A stretch of DNA of 7,183 nt from JBDKGV01 sp039798005. GTDB taxonomy: Bacteria; Fibrobacterota; Fibrobacteria; UBA5070. How positions within the stretch are numbered: the stretch's first letter is position 1; each line of letters opens with the position of its first letter. The translations under genes were made by a program, and so were the position numbers. The stretch spans positions 1-7,183 of the forward strand of contig JBDKGV010000185.1 of the NCBI GenBank assembly GCA_039798005.1, read 5' to 3'. This document shows positions 4,506 through 7,183 of the stretch, piece by piece. A model generated the notes under the pieces. That model saw nothing but the letters and a program-made list of their open reading frames with translations, searched no databases and was not told the origin of the DNA.

Positions 4506-6869
4506 ATGGACAGGCCAACCTTGAGAGACAGCCTTGCGGAGCGTGCGCTTGGACGCGATGGAGCTCAAGGCATCCCGCTGCAGCTTCTCGATTGGAATCT
4601 GGAGCAATTGAGCCAGCGCTGGCGCGAGTCCGAATGGACACCGTGGTCCGGCCCGGTCGGGCGCAGCCTCACCTTGGCTCCTTGGAAACAGGATCCACTT
4701 CCATTCGTGCTTGCCGATTCCGACTGGTCGATCCTGGAAAACGGCCTGCTTCAGCGAGCCAGGTTCCTGGAAGCCTTGGCGGATGACCTGTATGGCCAAG
4801 GGCAGCTGCTTCGGCAGGGGATCCTTCCTTGGGCCAGTGTCCATGACAATCCCGCCTACCTGTGGCCGATGGTGGGATCGGAGCCCTTGGATGGTTGGCT
4901 TTGCGTCGCCGCCTTCGATGTGGTGCGCACGGACAATGTCTGGAGAGTGGTGGAAGACCACATCCAGGAGCCCCGAGGATTGGAGCGGGTTCCGCTCCTG
5001 CGTGCACGGATGGCTCAAGCCTATCCGGAGATCCTGCGGGAGATCCATCCGGTGTCGAGCCTTGCGGGGCTTTCCGCCTTGCGCGACCTGTTGGAGGGAC
5101 CCCTGATCGACGGCGCCGTCCCTGGGCGCTTGGTCCTTTTGGCGCCCGACCTTGACGAGGCGCCTTCTCCCGAGTTCGCGGCGCTTGCCCGCGAGATGGG
5201 TGTGGAACTGGTCGACGGCGAGGATCTGGTCGTCCGGGAAGGTCAATTGTGGCTGCGTACCGTGGAAGGATTGCTTCCGGTCCGTGGCCTGCTTCGCTTC
5301 CTTCCCGATGGATGGAGCGATCCCTTGGAACTCCGGCCCGATACCGGGCCGGGAGTGCCTGCGCTTTGCCAGAGCATTCGTCTGGGCAATATCCATGTGG
5401 CCAATCCACCGGGTGCCGGTGTGCTGGAAACCGCTGCATTCTGGCCGTGGCACGACAGGATCTGTCGCCTCCTGCTTGGCGAATCCCTCCTGCTCCAAGG
5501 GCCAAAGAGTCACTGGTGCTGCGGAGGACAGGAAGATCCGCAGATGTTGGGAGATCTGGAACATCAGATTCTCAAGCGAGCCTTTCCGGGAATGGGAGGC
5601 CCCATGACCGGAGCCGCCCTCGGACCCGAGGCGCGAGCGATTCTGATCGAGAAGATCAAGGCCCAGCCCGGGACTTGGGTTGCTCAGGAGCGTCTGGGCG
5701 GTTTGGATGTGGCCCTGTGCGAAGATGGCCAAGTCAGTGTCCATCCGGCCACCTTGCGACTTTTCGCCGTCAAGGGGCCCGATGGCTGGCGCATCTTGCC
5801 GGGCGGGTTCGCGCGGGTGGTCAAGCATCAGATTACCGGGGACTCCTCCTTCATCTGCAAGGACCTGTGGGTGACCCGTGCACCGCGTGGAGACCAGCCT
5901 TCTTGGCGTCCGCGCGGCATTCGACGGACCTCCGGCGAAGTGCCTTCGCGTGTGGCCGAGAACCTCTGGTGGCTGGGGCGCTATGCCGAGCGGGCGGAGG
6001 TGCGGGCGCGAACCCTGCGCGCCTTGCTGATCCGCTTGAGCGAGGGCAAGAACGACCTGCGTTCCTCCCAGGAGATCCGGGCGCTGGCGGAATTGTGCGG
6101 GGATGTCGGTTCCTTGGATCCGGAGGCGCTGACGATCCACTGCCTGCAGATCGAGATCGCCACCGTGGCCGCCGATCTGCGGGCCGCTGCGCGCAATGCC
6201 TGGGCCGTGCGCGAGCGTCTGTCCGACGATACGGCGCGGATCGTGGAACGGCTGGACCGTGATGCGCTGCGTTGCCAGCAAAGCGACGACCCGGCCGAAG
6301 TGGTTCGCCGCCTCACCGGGATCCTGCTGGATCTGGCCGCGCTGGCCGGATTGGGTGCGGAAAACACCGTAAGAGGCCATGGTTGGAGCTTCCTTGGCCT
6401 CGGGCGACGCGTGGAACGGGCCATGGGGATTTCCGGTCAATTGAAACGGATCTTGTCAAATTCCGGGGAATTCGACACGGCCAGTCTTTCGGCGTTCCTT
6501 GAGGTCTGGGACAGCACGCTGACCTATCGAGGCCGCTACATGGCCCTTCCCACCTTGGCCCAGACCTGCGATCTGCTTCTCTTGGACCCGACCAATCCGC
6601 GCGCCTTGATCTTCCAGCTCCAGGAAGCCATCGCCCATCTTTCTCATCTGCCGCGCGCCGCGTCGGAAAAGACCGTGGTCATCGCGATCGTCGAGGCGTT
6701 GAACGCCTTGCCCGTGGGCAAGATGGACGAGGAGGGCAGCGCTTGGATCCGCACCCATCTGGCCGAGCGCATGGGCTGGCTGCACGAGGAACTCAAGCGG
6801 TTGACCTTCGCTCTGGAAATCCGGCAGTTCGCGCATGTCGAGCCCGCATGGCAGGGAGGGCGGTTGTGA
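4506..6869 (+). CDS. Circularly permuted ATP-grasp and alpha-E fusion protein (predicted amide ligase)
   Basis: This 787-residue protein joins two domains that are often separate neighbouring genes. The first (about 20-475) is a circularly permuted type 2 ATP-grasp (DUF404/DUF407): DLYG 94-97, NPAYLWP 115-121, DPLELR 272-277, GNIHVANPPGAGVLE 294-308, WCCG 337-340, LKRAFPG 356-362, TWVAQERL 390-397, HPATLRLFAV 413-422, LPGGFARVV 431-439 and KDLWV 452-456. The second (about 480-780) is the helical alpha-E domain (DUF403): SRVAENLWWLGRYAERAE 481-498, GWSFLGLGRRVERA 626-639, TYRGRY 673-678 and LLLDPTNPRAL 691-701. The family is predicted to form amide or peptide bonds using ATP; the substrate is unknown. 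The Gly-Gly-Gly-Ser run usual before the KD motif is absent, so ATP use should be checked. The ATG at 4506 is chosen because family similarity begins soon after it. It has no evident ribosome-binding site, and a start at 4416 is possible but unlikely. The stop overlaps the transglutaminase start. Confidence 0.92.
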   Translation: MDRPTLRDSLAERALGRDGAQGIPLQLLDWNLEQLSQRWRESEWTPWSGPVGRSLTLAPWKQDPLPFVLADSDWSILENGLLQRARFLEALADDLYGQGQLLRQGILPWASVHDNPAYLWPMVGSEPLDGWLCVAAFDVVRTDNVWRVVEDHIQEPRGLERVPLLRARMAQAYPEILREIHPVSSLAGLSALRDLLEGPLIDGAVPGRLVLLAPDLDEAPSPEFAALAREMGVELVDGEDLVVREGQLWLRTVEGLLPVRGLLRFLPDGWSDPLELRPDTGPGVPALCQSIRLGNIHVANPPGAGVLETAAFWPWHDRICRLLLGESLLLQGPKSHWCCGGQEDPQMLGDLEHQILKRAFPGMGGPMTGAALGPEARAILIEKIKAQPGTWVAQERLGGLDVALCEDGQVSVHPATLRLFAVKGPDGWRILPGGFARVVKHQITGDSSFICKDLWVTRAPRGDQPSWRPRGIRRTSGEVPSRVAENLWWLGRYAERAEVRARTLRALLIRLSEGKNDLRSSQEIRALAELCGDVGSLDPEALTIHCLQIEIATVAADLRAAARNAWAVRERLSDDTARIVERLDRDALRCQQSDDPAEVVRRLTGILLDLAALAGLGAENTVRGHGWSFLGLGRRVERAMGISGQLKRILSNSGEFDTASLSAFLEVWDSTLTYRGRYMALPTLAQTCDLLLLDPTNPRALIFQLQEAIAHLSHLPRAASEKTVVIAIVEALNALPVGKMDEEGSAWIRTHLAERMGWLHEELKRLTFALEIRQFAHVEPAWQGGRL
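6854..6860 (+). promoter_or_regulatory. Ribosome-binding site of the transglutaminase-like gene
   Basis: GGGAGGG lies inside the 3' end of the ATP-grasp gene, five bases before the GTG at 6866. It supports GTG initiation and translational coupling of the two genes. Confidence 0.75.
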
Positions 6870-7183
6870 GATACAAGCTTACCCACATCACGACCTACCG
6901 CTACAAGAGCGACGTTTCCTTCTCGCAGAACGAGGCTCGCCTGCGACCGCTGGTCGGGGCGTTCCAAGATTGCCTGTCATGGGAGCTGGTGACCGATCCG
7001 GCACCCGCCTTCCGGGCGGACCGTGTGGATGCCTTCGGGAACCATGTCCAGTATCTCGAATTCAACACGCCTCACCAGCGGCTGGAAGTCAAGGCCGTCT
7101 CCGAGCTGCGCACATGCATGTCGGCCAACCATGACGCCGCAAGCACCCTGGCTTGGAACCAAGTGCGCGACGGCTTCGAGGCG
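6866..7183 (+). CDS. Transglutaminase-like protein, N-terminal 106 residues (runs off the right edge)
   Basis: This is the start of a bacterial transglutaminase-like cysteine peptidase. It begins MRYKLTHITTYRYKSDVSFS and continues with N-E-A-R-L-R-P-L at 22-29, DAFGN at 55-59 and a strand-rich stretch ending near 84. These match the conserved beta-rich N-terminal region (Bact_transglu_N) that precedes the catalytic core. The Cys-His-Asp core should follow but is outside the window, so activity cannot be judged here. Family members are usually about 260-300 residues, so around a third is visible. The GTG start is fixed by a strong ribosome-binding site and by the 4-bp overlap (GTGA) with the ATP-grasp stop, which implies a shared transcript and coupled translation. 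In this conserved cassette it is the predicted partner that cleaves or transfers amide bonds of the kind the ATP-grasp protein would form. That pairing is inferred from genome context. Confidence 0.92.
   Translation, partial: MRYKLTHITTYRYKSDVSFSQNEARLRPLVGAFQDCLSWELVTDPAPAFRADRVDAFGNHVQYLEFNTPHQRLEVKAVSELRTCMSANHDAASTLAWNQVRDGFEA

Noticed and set aside
4503..6440. A 645-codon minus-strand open frame opposite the ATP-grasp/alpha-E gene.
   Set aside because: The plus-strand protein has family motifs throughout, while the antisense translation is rich in Gln, Gly, Arg and Pro with no recognisable domain.

Overview
The window is GC-rich (about 60% by eye), chromosomal-looking bacterial DNA with dense ordinary coding. 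It holds five genes in two divergent groups. I see no tRNA, rRNA, CRISPR array, insertion sequence, origin or attachment site. The lineage cannot be fixed from these genes. A membrane chemoreceptor and a soluble hybrid kinase suit a motile or signalling-rich, probably Gram-negative, environmental bacterium, and nothing narrower is supported.

The minus-strand group reads from about 4349 down to 1. It starts with a transmembrane methyl-accepting chemotaxis protein (MCP). A REC-HisKA-HATPase-REC hybrid histidine kinase with no membrane segment follows, and then the N-terminal 235 residues of alanine dehydrogenase, which runs off the left edge. The gaps are 102 bp and 45 bp, and I see no convincing terminator in either. 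The three genes could be one transcript, although the 102-bp gap carries a repeat pair that may mark a separate control point.

The plus-strand group starts at 4506. It encodes a fused circularly permuted ATP-grasp plus alpha-E protein. Its stop overlaps by 4 bp the GTG start of a transglutaminase-like protein, which runs off the right edge. The ATP-grasp/alpha-E/transglutaminase set is a widespread conserved cassette. It has been predicted from comparative genomics to make and trim amide or peptide bonds, but its substrate is, to my knowledge, unknown. It is the part of the window closest to an undescribed system.

The two groups are separated by a 156-bp divergent intergenic region (4350-4505). 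It contains a plausible promoter for the chemoreceptor. On the other strand, an extended -10-like element overlaps a perfect 5-bp inverted repeat just before the ATP-grasp start, which has no Shine-Dalgarno sequence. All promoter calls were made by eye and are tentative.
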